64,000 nt of DNA from Circinella minor (lineage: Eukaryota; Mucoromycota; Mucoromycetes; Mucorales; Lichtheimiaceae), in assembly GCA_016758965.1 (NCBI GenBank), contig JAEPRB010000062.1:124001-188000 (forward strand), written 5' to 3'. Positions 13,646-25,500 of this stretch are shown one piece after another. The position numbers and the translations under genes are program-made. Under the pieces are notes generated by a model that was given only the letters and a program-made list of their open reading frames with translations, made no database searches and was not told the origin of the DNA. Position 1 is the first letter of the stretch; every line of letters begins with the position of its first letter.

Positions 13646-14025
13646 GGAGTGCTTTTTCGTTTGAGAATGTTGTGTTTCAGGTAAAAAGAAAAACGGTGAT
13701 ACAAAAATTTAATTATGTAGGTATTTGGATTTATGCTTTTTTATTTTATCTGGTTACAGAATTATCATGTGCCAAAGTTTGATGTATGTATAATGTGGTA
13801 AACATCTGCGTTAGCTAAAAGCTGTGATTGAATTAAAAAAAAAAAGAATGAGTGCACATCTTCCGTGTTTAGTGAAACGTAAATGCAGTCGTAATGCTAC
13901 ATGAGAAGTATGTGCCTGATGATGAAAACTTTTGTTGATATGTACAGTGATAGTGATTAACTTTTTTTTTAAAAAAAAAAGAGAAGAAAATGATAATAGA
14001 GTAGGTAGTAGTTGTTTGTCTTTTT
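13646..14025. other. Spacer between NBS1 and SWF1
   Basis: About 380 bp holding the 3' end of NBS1 and the promoter and 5' UTR of SWF1. Homopolymer A/T runs lie at 13828-13849 and 13963-13981. No ORF or specific site was recognised. Confidence 0.5.
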
Positions 14026-17000
14026 TTATCGACGTGTGGGCCGTCTTGATGCAGTAGCGCGAACAACTTTAATTTCAATATCTCCAAATCCTTCAGCAGG
14101 AACGGAAGGACTTTGATGAGATGGAATTGAATCCTCAAGTTCGTCCTCTTCATCACCATAATAATTATCTATAATGTATCACAAAGATATATAGTCAGTA
14201 GACTATTTTCTTTCCAATTTTTTATAAAATAAAATATTTTACTTTTCTTTGCTCCCAACATACCACAAAGTCGATTTCTATCTTCTTGTGTAAGTGCTGC
14301 AGGTATAAAATCAATTGCATTATAAGGTGTACTTCGATGAACCTAAAGGGAAAAAAAGAGAAGAGTTAAATATTACAATTTATTTCTTGTTCTATTTATT
14401 GTTGGCCCTATCATAAAGTTATAGTTACCTTTTTGAAACGTTTGAAGTTTACACAATCACCATCTTGATTTACTTGAGCCCTTGGACGAATATTGTTGGA
14501 TGGAGTTGAACAAATAATACGTCCAGTTAAAATAGCGGTATACTTTTTCCCAGGAACCAGTGGTATTTCTTGATTATAATCTTGTTCTGTGTCTGGCAAA
14601 CTTGGAAATTCATCATTATTGTTAGTTCGACGACGAGCACCAGTATTTTGACGTCTTGATCTTATCGTCGTCGTCGTCGTCAGCGTCGTCTGTCTCCTTG
14701 ATGGTGTTGGCTCGGTTACAGTGCTACTACTATCATTTACAATAAATCTATTTGGCTGCTGATCCATAGTCTCTCGTACCATTGTTCTTCGTAAGCCGGT
14801 TGAAGTTTGTGGAGGATTTTCTGGTTCCGGTAATGCATTGTTAGTGCCAGGTAATTGACGTCGTGATCTTGTTGGTCTAATAAGAGATGTTGGCTCAGTG
14901 GGTTCTGCTGTTATATCATTATTATTTGTTGCTGATATTTGTAATTGTCCCGGTAATCGACGTGTTGAGTTACGTGATCGTGTTGTTGCGGTCTCCGCTC
15001 CTTCTATAGCAACTTCTGGCACATCAGTATTTGTTATTTGTCCAGGTAATTGACGCCATGGTTGTGCTCTTGTAGTAGAAGATTCAAACTCGGATACTTC
15101 TTCATCATTTTTACTTTCTGGAACGGTTGATTCCTGACCCAATTGTTGTCGTGATTGATTTGATTTTTGCTTGTTAGACACTGCCCTATGTTCAGGTACT
15201 GCTAACTCAGAATCCGAAGGAGCATCATAGCTATTATTGGAATGTTGTCGTCGATGGTTTGCACCATCATTCAATTCAACCTCGCGTAAAAATGTTAACG
15301 GGGGAGCTTGCGGAGCTGATGGATAATCAGGTAAAGTATCAGGCTCACCCAAAAGGTCATCGAAAAAATCCCCCATCGACGTTGACTCCACATCTGCGTG
15401 TGATGGTGTCATAGACCGAGATGGTAAGCTTGATGGTAGATCTGACATGATGACAATGTCATCCTCTTCTTGTTTTTCATCATTATAGTCATTTAGAACA
15501 ATACTACTTTCCAATATGCTATATGTCCGTTCATCTTCCGGTATAGTGGGGTTACAATATTTGGATCGTGAACAGGCAATAATTGCATCACTGATTTCAT
15601 TTCCTTCGATCGTACGTTTGTGTCTAAGAACATCCCGCCAAAAAAAAAAAAAGATCCATTTAATCCAATTCAATATTTTGTTGCTGGGTGATCATCAATC
15701 CACCATTTTATTTATTCCCTTTAATACTTACTTTTTGGCAAGCTTTCCTACAATTTCATTGAATTGTTCTTGGCATCTTTCTGGCGGTGTTACAATAACA
15801 CGATTACTTTCACAAAGTTCATTAATGCTATATAATACTCGCAATGAACATAATTTTGATGTTCCACCGGCTGATTTAATAATAGGTGTATATCGATCAA
15901 ACTATATATAATATTCATATTGATGAGCACACATATGCTTGATTTCAAGTGTTAGAAGAACAAAAGAAAAAAAAAACAATCAAGTTTCATACCTGGTCTT
16001 TGTCAAATATTCTAAATTCCAAATTTGAAAATAATGATCCCCTTTCTGGTTTTGGCTCACAATCTTCTTTTTTTATATTACTGATACTACTAGGAATAGG
16101 AGGAAAATAATTTGATTCATCAGGCCAGGTAAATGTTCCATCGTTTTGATCCAGTAATGCTTTCAACCATTGTATTGAAATGATTCGTTTGGCGCTAGTT
16201 AGGCATAAAAAAAGCTTTGCTTTGACTTCGATATTTTTCATATAAAGATGCGAACAAGTTTCATCCCATTCTTTGGTTAAAAGAATTCCTAATAGGTAGA
16301 AATATAGAATATTATTCATATATATCAGAAAAGTCTTCATCATTCATTCAATTAATACAGTGTTTAAAGTACCTAACTGACATGCAAGTTTTGCAATAGC
16401 AACTTTATCTGAATTCGACATGGATGGCACGCAAATAACCACAGATTCCCATACCAATCTATTATAAACAAATGTAAATTTTTTCACAGTTTAATACATA
16501 ATGGTACATGTATACAAAAAAAAAAAAAAAAAAAAAAAAGAAAACTGACCTTAACGCACTATTCAATGACCCAAACTTGATCATATCTCGATTAGCCAAA
16601 ACCGATTCAGTTTCAACTTGTATTGTATTAAGAAACGTCCCGTATTTTGAATTTTGATCTGTGAGCCTAACTTCAGGGATGAAATGCTTGTTGAACTAGA
16701 ATATATGATTAATTATTATTTATATCTCTTTAAACTTCTTTTTTATATTACACTATACTCTATACTTACGGCATCACGACTATTTTGTTCACCAATTATG
16801 ATCTTAGCATGTGATCGACTCACCGATTTATCATTAAAAGTAATAAAAGTACCTATATATAAAAACATACCATTATATAATTAGCTTATATAATAATGAT
16901 AATCGATCTGTCTTTCATTTTATTCAATGACTTTAATAACAATTTTACCTTTTCGACCAATAGTATATTCGCATCCTGGTCGCGCCAATATCTTTTCTCC

Positions 17001-17166
17001 AGTATCTATGTATCTTTACATTTAGTATAAATGGCGTTTTAACGTGATTAAATTACATATAGGTATATACATACTTTGATTCTGTTCGTCTAGTTTGTAG
17101 AGGAACCACATTACTTGGTTTATTGTAAAAGTTATGCGAAGTAGGTTTTTCAAAATCCCAGCTTAT
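14026..17166 (-). CDS. NBS1: Nibrin/NBS1, MRN complex DNA-damage subunit
   Basis: Ten exons (17166-17075, 17013-16949, 16852-16770, 16695-16550, 16458-16373, 16288-15993, 15901-15732, 15623-14429, 14342-14264, 14168-14026) give about 784 aa. An FHA domain comes first: ARPGCEYTIGRKGTFITF and SVSRSHAKI. Tandem BRCT-like regions follow (ESVVICVPSM...AKLACQLG; RIISIQWLKALL; a second with YTPIIKSAGGTSKLCSLRVL). A long low-complexity linker ends in NFKRFKK, which matches the Mre11-binding motif of nibrin. An acidic/aromatic tail (NYYGDEEDELED) may be the ATM/Tel1-binding end. NBS1 recruits Mre11-Rad50 to DNA breaks. The true start is not settled: a 17372-17355 exon (METIML) would join in phase but with an unusually long 188-nt intron. 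Confidence 0.88.
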
Positions 17167-18152
17167 CTAATAAAAAATAAAGTTCTGGTATCTCTGCTGC
17201 GGCTATTTATCTTTCTGGCTGTTGATCTTTTCTCCTGATAGCAGATGAACAGTCCCTAATAAACATTCACCTTCTTTTGTTGTTAGTACTGTTATAGTAT
17301 CATTATGGAAAAAAAATGAATCAATATAAAAGTCACAATTCTTGGATCGTTTACTAGCATAATAGTTTCCATGCAATTATTATTTATGATACCTAGTAAG
17401 ACGAATATGTTGTCAACCAAATCTATGTCTAGTTAAATGTGCAAGCGAGGACTCGAGGAATTTGCTGTCAAGTTGAAAAAAAAAATGTTAGCACCAAAAC
17501 ACATACATTGATTATTGATTCTCGCTTGTTATGACATTACGTAAGAATCACGTACATTCTTTTTTACTAGTGTTGTGGGCCATATGAAGAGCTTATGTCA
17601 TTTTTTATCGTTACTGATGATCAAGGTATTGAAGCATTGTTCGAAGGTTGAAATATCAGCAACATGGTTCATGGTAATTACTTTAAATATGCAACACTGT
17701 CAAAAACTTGGATAGCTTAATTTTTTTTATAAAAAAATCATTCAAATGCAAATAGTAAAAGGTAGTAAACATGGGGAAAAAACAAAAAACATGGATTTTT
17801 TATTTTTTATTTTTGTTTTCAAAGACTTGGTATGTATTCTTTTTTCCCACAAAGACTTGGGAACAGCTATTAATATTAGCTATATTATTCCTTTAGTACT
17901 TATGTATGCCACCATATATACAGTATGCGTATACTGTTAATTAATATATGTAAAAGATACAAATATCTTATTCCGTGCACAATATGCATTTGTCCATCCA
18001 TATAATTGGTATCGATTAACTAGTCTATATTAAAATAGTCATAACAATGTCAGACATAAACAGGAGGAATGTTAAAATAATATGTATATATAAAAATAAT
18101 ATCAATTATTTTTTCAACTTTTCTTTTTGATTTATTTAACTACTATATTATC
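17167..18152. promoter_or_regulatory. Divergent promoter region, NBS1 and F-box gene
   Basis: About 1 kb between divergent genes, with no convincing ORF. It probably holds the NBS1 first exon. The palindrome TTACGTAA near 17542 is a textbook bZIP-type site; whether it is used is unknown. Confidence 0.4.
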
Positions 18153-20084
18153 ATGAAGATTCATCGTATTAATGTACCAGAATCTAATTACACGAATCGT
18201 CAAAATTCATGTGAATTTGATATCAGCAAACAAAATAATCAACTTTCTTCCTTATCGACCACCCGAATTATCGACTTTATTACAGAAAGTCCATACGATA
18301 TTTTATGCGAAATCCTTTCCTATCTGGACGTCATTGAATTAGCAAAATGTTTTGACATAAATAAAAAATGGTCCAGTCAACTTTTACAATATTCACAACC
18401 TTGGCGGGAAATATCGATCCGTGCATATTACTCCCATGATATAGATCGCATTCAAGCATATGAAAAAATGTTACCCATGATATCCAAATATGTCCAATCT
18501 CTGTTTCTTGGTAGCAGACCAGATCGGCTTGTGAAAAGGTTCATGCCCGCGTTGTCAACCTATAAATTTCCAATTCTTCAATCGTTAACACTCCATATCA
18601 CATGTAAGTTATTATTTTTATAATAAATATGCATTACCTACAATACCTTGTGAACGAGTATCAAATATATATACTAGTATCTTTATTGGTGTAACATAAA
18701 AATATATACTTTTATAGTTGGGCGTGAGATTAATGGCTTGGAGGACTCTATATACGAAACATTATCTAATATTTCACATACTCTGAAAGAACTGAGTGTG
18801 GATTTAACTTGTTTATTGGATCATCGATTTTCATTAATACATATACTATCAATTTGTCAACGACTTCTTAAAATTACATATAAAACACAAAATTCAATTC
18901 TTTCAGAAGAGGACGAACTTATGAATTTCTCGTGTACAACCAAACTTGAATCAATTGAACTCGTTCAAAAGAGATTGCCGTTATCTACCAATATCGAATT
19001 ACTTCTGCAACATTCTCCAAATCTTCGTCATATATCCATAACTGGATTTAAAAATAATACAAATATTATGTCTATCATAAAAAATCATTGTCCCAAACTC
19101 ATTTCCATTGCAGCAAACATAGATGGATTTGAACATACTTATCAAATCTCACCAAGCACAACAATAAAAACAGTGGAAGTTACACATCAACAATATCGAT
19201 CAATGTCGCTACCAACTTCCAATATTAATTCATTAAATACCAGCGATATGACAAAAAGCAACAATACACTGCAACAGTTGATAATTCGACCTCTCGATGT
19301 ACCCGATCAGCAATTGATATCAAGATTAAGAAAAAATCGTGAATCACTTCACACTATGTGCATTGGACCTAGTGATGGAGGAGCTTTACACCAAGACTGG
19401 GTTAATTTTGCATCATTTTCTTTTCCTAACCTGACCTATTTACATATAAATGGGGCAGAAACATCACACAACTTCTTGCATGATCATTTACCACGAATGA
19501 TTATGTCATATCCTGCTTTAAAAACACTTGTCTTGGAACGTATCTATCAGCAAAAGATAAATGAACGACGACACCAGCATTATCAAGTTGATGATCTAGT
19601 ATTAGAAGCATCATTGACTGACGATATTTTTGATGCTATAACAAAATCAAAACAACTCACATGTGTACAACTTTTTCGTTGTGATATTCAAGGTAGAGGC
19701 TTCAAGCAATTTATACAACAATCATCTGGCTCATTACAAGAGCTTAGTATCAGTCGATGTAGCGGAACATCGACTACTCTATTACTTCAATATATTCCAA
19801 ACATCCAAAGTTTGCAAAAATTGCGACTCCATTGCACTGATCGAGAAGTAGAACTTTCTGATATGACTTTATTTACTCAGTTACTCCGTGAACGACTTGA
19901 TAAGTTGTCAACGTTAGAATTGGGTGGTAAAGTTCTCAATGACGAGGCCATTTTAAATATTGCAATGTGCCCTCATTTACATACTTTTTTTATTCATGGT
20001 TCCATTTTTCTAAAACAGGGACGAGCTAAAAATATATGCTTATTGCGAAAATATATAAAAAATGTTCAGCTACTGTCTTTGTGA
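18153..20084 (+). CDS. F-box/leucine-rich repeat protein (paralogue 1)
   Basis: Two exons, 18153-18603 and 18718-20084, joined in phase 1 (GTAAGT..TATAG), give 605 aa. The F-box lies near residues 47-90 (SPYDILCEILSYLDVIELAK then WREISIRAY). The remainder is a run of irregular LRRs (LQSLTLHIT, LKELSVDLTCL, LRHISITGF, LTYLHINGAE, LKTLVLE, LQELSISRC, LSTLELGG). Such proteins are SCF ubiquitin-ligase substrate receptors: the F-box binds Skp1 and the LRRs bind the target. The target is not predictable. The gene is paralogous to the one at 32480-34387, with the same architecture and intron position. Confidence 0.9.
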
Positions 20085-20233
20085 ATATTTTTTAATTGTT
20101 TAGTAAGGTTTAGTATGTAGCTATTCTTATTTTTCTTATAATAAAAATATATTACTGTGAAAATCATTTCCATTGAAGCAAGAATAAGTGCTTTAAGGAT
20201 AAAATGCATTTATGCATTGCTGTGATATAAATT

Positions 20234-21310
20234 TTGCTGGGTTGCAGGATATTAAAAACACGCCGCAGCGTGCCAAATCTTTTTTTTCCTTTCTTTTCTC
20301 TTTTTTTCTTTGGCACCTCCCTGCAGGCTTTGGGTGGCCAAAGAAATTTGACGGAACTCAGGACTTCATCTTTGGCACTTGAGATGTTGTTGCTGTTTTA
20401 TTTTTTTTCTTGTTTGTGCATGCTAAACTGGCTATTGTCCTTGGAAGCGATGTACCCCAGGTGCGTGGGTGAAGTTCCTGAATGTGGAGGGGATAGAGTT
20501 TTTTTTGACTTTATCAGAGCGCTTCAGAATTCAACATTCCTGGACGAATGGAGTTAACCGGGTCAGAACAAAGGGATGACATTTCTGATAACGTTTACTC
20601 TTGCCGGAGCTTGGGATGGACCACCCCTAGGACTTTTGGATGTGCGCGATGCTGGACGGGCCTTTCGAAATCGGGCAAGCACACAAACTACAAAAGACAT
20701 AGTTTTTCCAGGGTATTATGTAGTTAATTCTGCAGCTTAACTGGGTAAACCACTGCATTGTAAGATCTAGCCCCTTGGATCTTCGACTTGCGTCCCTCAA
20801 TGTAACCCTAACTGATTGCCATGGTTACGAGGCAGAAGTGGTTTCTTGGTTTTTGTTTAACTTTACCTCATTTTTGGGAGGTTTTTTTTTTGTCAAGTGG
20901 CGGCAACTTAGTTTATTAGCAAAAAGGCAAGTTTTTTTAAAAAAGTTTTTAATGGGGAGAGAGAAGAAGTGTGTGTTGAATGAATGTCAAGTAAAAAAAT
21001 AATTATATTTTACTAATCAATATTTTTTATTGTTATTGTTTTAAATCTCTGTGGAAACGGTTTGAGCCGGTTGGCGATCTTCATGACGACGCAGAGAAAG
21101 TATGTCTAGTGGCTCGCGTTCTGGACTTTACTGCGCATACCTATTTTGGTTTTTCCAATGGTATAGTACGACCCTTCCCTTGCACAAAAGATGTCTTAGC
21201 GCATGTACTGTTCTAGAACGTTGGGAGCACCTTCACTGGGTTGTGGAGAAACCAAACACACATTTTTTGGGAATAGCTAGCCTTCCACCTTCTCGTGGTT
21301 ATTCTCGTTA
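20234..21310 (+). pseudogene. Degenerate coding remnant, unrecognised
   Basis: The base composition is visibly richer in G than the flanks. Protein-like segments occur on the plus strand in shifting frames: GFGWPKKFDGTQDFIFGT (about 20325-20380), WVKFLNVEGIEFFLTLSERF (about 20464-20525), AGAWDGPPLGLLDVRDAGRA (about 20605-20665), and VCLVARVLDFTAHTYFGF then RPFPCTKDVLAHVLF (about 21100-21210). No single frame joins them. This looks like an old gene or mobile-element copy broken by indels and stops. I cannot name a family. Confidence 0.4.
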
Positions 21311-21728
21311 ATCAAGTTATATTATTATTTCTTGAGAACTAAGAGGAGGCTTATCATTTGTTATAATAAATAAAATGTTATTATGGATTGATCTTTTTCA
21401 GTAATGAAGTGGTGTAATGTGTATTTGTGAATGGTGTTGTCGGTGATGGTAATGTTGGTAGATCTATAATGTTATATTCGATATCTTTTTTTCTAAAAAA
21501 AATAAGAACACATGGGTTTGAATAGTACTTGAATAATTAATATACTCGACGATACTGACAATATGAAAGAATTTATTTTGATCATAAATTATCGGTTTGT
21601 GGCATTTAACAATTACCCGTTTTTATGTATAATGAACCTTATCTTTTCCTTGAACAGTTTTACTTTACATATCACCTATCAAACATACCAACCGATCCAA
21701 ATGCTTTTCAATTACGATACACACTCAC
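21311..21728. other. AT-rich spacer, no clear gene
   Basis: No open frame of note. If the minus-strand split gene continued past 21729, its next exon should lie here, but I could not place one. Confidence 0.4.
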
Positions 21729-21982
21729 CTTGAGCACCAATAATCAGTACAAAAAAGCTGCATGACATATCTTGCCATGTAGGTAACACAATTCAGTCCC
21801 TTCACACATGTATGTCTTAGAGCAGATAAAAAAATGGCCTGAAACAATAGTATATTAAGTCCTCTTGATACTCTTATTGTCCAATATCAACAATTGTGTG
21901 TTGGATACTGAAAGATAGCAATCACTGATGTAATTGAGCTGTTTTGACTGAATTCCCATATTTACGAATCACCCAGTTCAAT
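21729..21982 (-). pseudogene. Exon-like segments of a gene apparently split by the retrotransposon (downstream part)
   Basis: Two exon-like stretches are visible on the minus strand. 21982-21926 follows a TATATAG acceptor, reads LNWVIRKYGNSVKTAQLHQ and ends at a GT donor. 21838-21729 follows a TTTCAG acceptor, reads AIFLSALRHTCVKGLNCV then TYMARYVMQLFCTDYWCS and ends at GTGAGT. The phases of these two do not join directly, so an exon is missed or the gene is decayed. The first WVIRKYGNSVKTA segment faintly resembles a transposase-type helix-turn-helix; that is only an impression. Confidence 0.35.
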
Positions 21983-22088
21983 CTATATAATAGTCAGGCA
22001 TCATGAATTCCTAATATTAAGTTGTCCTTTACTCATTGTATTATATACAATTTTATATAGTTCTGATAGGAAAAGAAGATTTATCTTA

Positions 22089-22093
22089 CAGGC
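22089..22093. repeat. Target-site duplication, left copy (CAGGC)
   Basis: The five bases CAGGC directly before the left LTR recur directly after the right LTR at 27979-27983, as expected for Ty3/gypsy integration. Confidence 0.9.
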
Positions 22094-22519
22094 TGTCGTA
22101 TGGCACACGTTAATCCTTCATCTTAGATAATTCAAATATAAACTAATATAAAAACACTAAAATAATCTCACATCGGTTGCTATCTAAATACACAAATAAT
22201 AAATCTACCACAATGACACCTTATAATAATATAATACAAACAAAGTAATCAAACATAATTTATTTATTCATAATCACACAATATACAATTTATCATAATA
22301 TAACATCATCTACAAATACAGGAAAATACACATCTAAAACATATATATATAAAACTTACTTGTAATAGAAATAATGATTTTTTTTCATCTTTTGATATCA
22401 TATTATTTTTTATATAATAAAACACCTGAAAGATTCTCACAAGACCTATTCTGTTATCATTTCTATTCTTACCTTATTTTCTTATAAATTCATATTCATA
22501 AATATCTATAAATATCTCA
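22094..22519 (+). repeat. Left LTR (426 bp)
   Basis: Begins TGTCGTATGG and ends ATATCTCA; matches the right LTR base for base as far as I can read. A TATATAATAA box at 22411-22420 is a plausible core promoter that puts transcription start near 22437-22445. An earlier TATATATATAAAA box at about 22342 is an alternative. Confidence 0.96.
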
Positions 22520-22525
22520 TTTTTT

Positions 22526-22533
22526 TCTTGTGA
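22526..22533 (+). promoter_or_regulatory. Candidate primer-binding site, Tf1-like self-priming
   Basis: TCTTGTGA lies 6 nt after the left LTR and is the exact reverse complement of TCACAAGA at 22437-22444 inside the LTR, right where a transcript from the 22411 TATA box should begin. No match to a common tRNA 3' end (a TGG-type start at the LTR edge) is visible. In Tf1/sushi elements the 5' end of the mRNA folds back onto such a site and primes reverse transcription. Confidence 0.5.
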
Positions 22534-22544
22534 ATAATCATATC

Positions 22545-25500
22545 ATGTCAAACAACTCATCCCCCAATAACAACCAACAATCTCCCGTTAACCAATCTTC
22601 CGTTAACAATGATAACCAATCCCAACACGCTCATGCCGATGATACTATGATGGGTGAAGCACCTTGGATTCCCGATATGCAAGACGGATTAGGCAGCATT
22701 AATCCCGAAGATTTGGGTCCGAATTCCGATCCAGCCTTAACAGCTCGTTACTTCCAACAGCAGATCGCTCGTAGTGCTAATTTGTTGCACGTTGCCACCA
22801 TTAGAGGTAACATGGAAGAAGTACAAAACCTAGTTCAAGAACATGAGAACTGGAAGCATCGCCTCTCGGTGATTGAAAATCTTTTACAAGAACAGCAACA
22901 ATTACGTTCTTCAACAAAAATAGAAGCAAGCTCTTCTAAAAGCACTCTTGTTCCGAAAGACTTGCCCGCTTTCCAATTGAAGGGTCAACACCGTCACGAT
23001 AAACGTCGGGAAAGCTACGACTCCGCAGAAACCTTCCTAGATGACTTTGAAGTCCATCTTAGTGCACATGGTCTTGACGTCGAACAGAACTGGCGTCGTC
23101 TTATTCCTCTCACTTGTGATGCCAATCGACGAGCATGGTTATTGACGACTATGAAAAAGGATGGAATTACGAACTGGTCAACTTTTCGACAGGAAGTTGA
23201 AAAATATTTTACCTCACCATACACGATCTTCTACAGACGTCACCGTATCCGGACCATGAAGCAAGGTAAAACTGAGCCTCTCCGCGAATATTCCAACAAA
23301 ATGCAAGAGTACGCTTTTAAATATGGTATCCCGAATAACCAAGACTTGGTTTTTAACTACCTGTGTTCCTTGAACAAACGTTATCGTAAACAAGCATGGA
23401 CTTTGATAGCTAATCACCATGGCGATAAGATACCCGATCATATCGAACCTGTCGTACAAACAGTTCAGTCTCTTGTAGCCGCGGACACTTCTTCAGAAGC
23501 TAGCGATTGGGCGCCTTCCTCGGCAGACGACGATTCCAGTGACTCGGATGAAGACTCGGATGAAGAAAAACCATCGAAAAAACGTCGTCGTAAGTCCACC
23601 AATAACAATAATAACAAAAATAAAAAGAACAAAGGAAAAGGGCCAGCCATCAATAATAAAAACGCGTGTCCGTTACACCCCAAGTCTAACCATCGTCGCT
23701 GGGAGTGTGACAAGTTAAAGGAGGTCCTTGGTCCAGCTCGTAACAACAACAACAATAACTTCTTTGGTAATCGCCAGAATAGTAATAATAATCGTGTTTT
23801 CCCTGGCAACTCCTCTGGTCCATATAATGCCGCAAAGGTGAATTGGTGCCGTTTCTGCCGCCGTGTTCCTTTTGTGATGGGTCACCAATGTGCCGAAATG
23901 CTTCGTGCTAGACGTACGAACATTAACAATAATAATAATAACAATAATAATACCATACGCAGCCGTATGTCCCGTGTCACCCCACAGTTGGAAGACTTGC
24001 TGGAGGTCGATGACGATGAACTGATGAATTCCTCATCTAATAATAACAAAGGTAATGGTCAATACAATTCTTTATTACAATATTCTACCAATATTAAAAA
24101 GAACAATTTAAAAAATGAACCAACTATTTTGAATGACAAAAACTTACCTTCTGCAATCTTTGTTCCTATTATTTTACAGAGTAAAATACGAACTTTGGCT
24201 TTGCTAGACACAGGTGCTGATAGGTCATCTCTTAATATTAATTTTTTAAATAAAAATAATTTTACCATTACACCATTCACACATAACGCTCCCGTTATAA
24301 CTTGTATTGAGGGTTTAGAAGGAAAAAGAGTTGGGGAAGTGAAAAATGTTTTTTTAAAATATGCTGGCAAAACAGTCACTCATACCTTTGAAGCTTTACC
24401 GCTTTCAGAAAATACTACTATGACTATTGGGATGGATCTCATGCCAAAACTGGGTATTTCTATCCATGGTCTCGCAACATCTTGGGATGATAATCCACAT
24501 CCTCATATTAGTGATGATACTTCACACGATGTTCCTACTCCTAATAATTCACCTGCTGGAACTAAAGAAGAACAACTTAGCTTTCATGCAAAAATAAAAC
24601 CATTTTTAACCCAAAATGAAAATATTCCACTTACATCATACTGTCCTTTACCAGAAGCTATGATCCGGTTAGATACACCACCTAATATTACGATATATAG
24701 ACCACAATATCCTTTACCATCAGCTTTAATCCCTGAATTAAAAGAAACGATTAATCGTTGGTTAAGAGAAGGTGTTATCATTCCTGCTCCTGTTAACACA
24801 GCATGGAATCAACCATTAACAGCAGTACCTAAAGCAGCTGGTCCCGATGGTATTAAAAAACATCGTCTCTGCTTAGATACACGTGGAATTAATAATGCAT
24901 TATGTAATAATGATAGACATCCTATCAATAATATTCAAGACATCTTTTCACGATTAAGTGGATGCACTGTCTTTACAACACTTGATTTAAAAGCCGCATT
25001 TGAAAGATTTCCTGTTTTACAAGAGCATCAACAAAAACTTAGTTTTACGTTCTTAGGAAAACAATACTCTTATGCAAAAGGTTGTTTTGGATTAAAAACT
25101 CTTAGTAGTGCTTTTCAACGTGTTATGAATCTTTTATTCTATGATCTTTCGTTCGTAAATTGTTTTATCGATGACATTATCGTCGCATCAACAAACATGC
25201 AACAACATGCAGATCATGTCGCTCAAGTTATTAAAATTTTAACAGATGCCAATCTCATCCTTAATCTTGACAAATGTCATTTTGCTCAATCTAGCACACA
25301 TTTACTCGGATTCTGTATTTCTTCTAAAGGTATTGCTCTAGACGTTCGTAAAGTAACAACTGTCTTAGACTATCCACCTTTAAAAACAGGCAAGGATTGC
25401 ATGAAATTCGGCGGTCTAATTAATTATTTTCGTTCGTCCATACCCAACTGTGCCAAAATTATGTCTCCCATTGATACTCTACGTCATGAAAAGACTCTTA

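Noticed and set aside
17355..17372. NBS1 first exon METIML
   Set aside because: Joins in phase, but the 188-nt intron is about twice the usual length here and nothing else supports it; kept only as a note.
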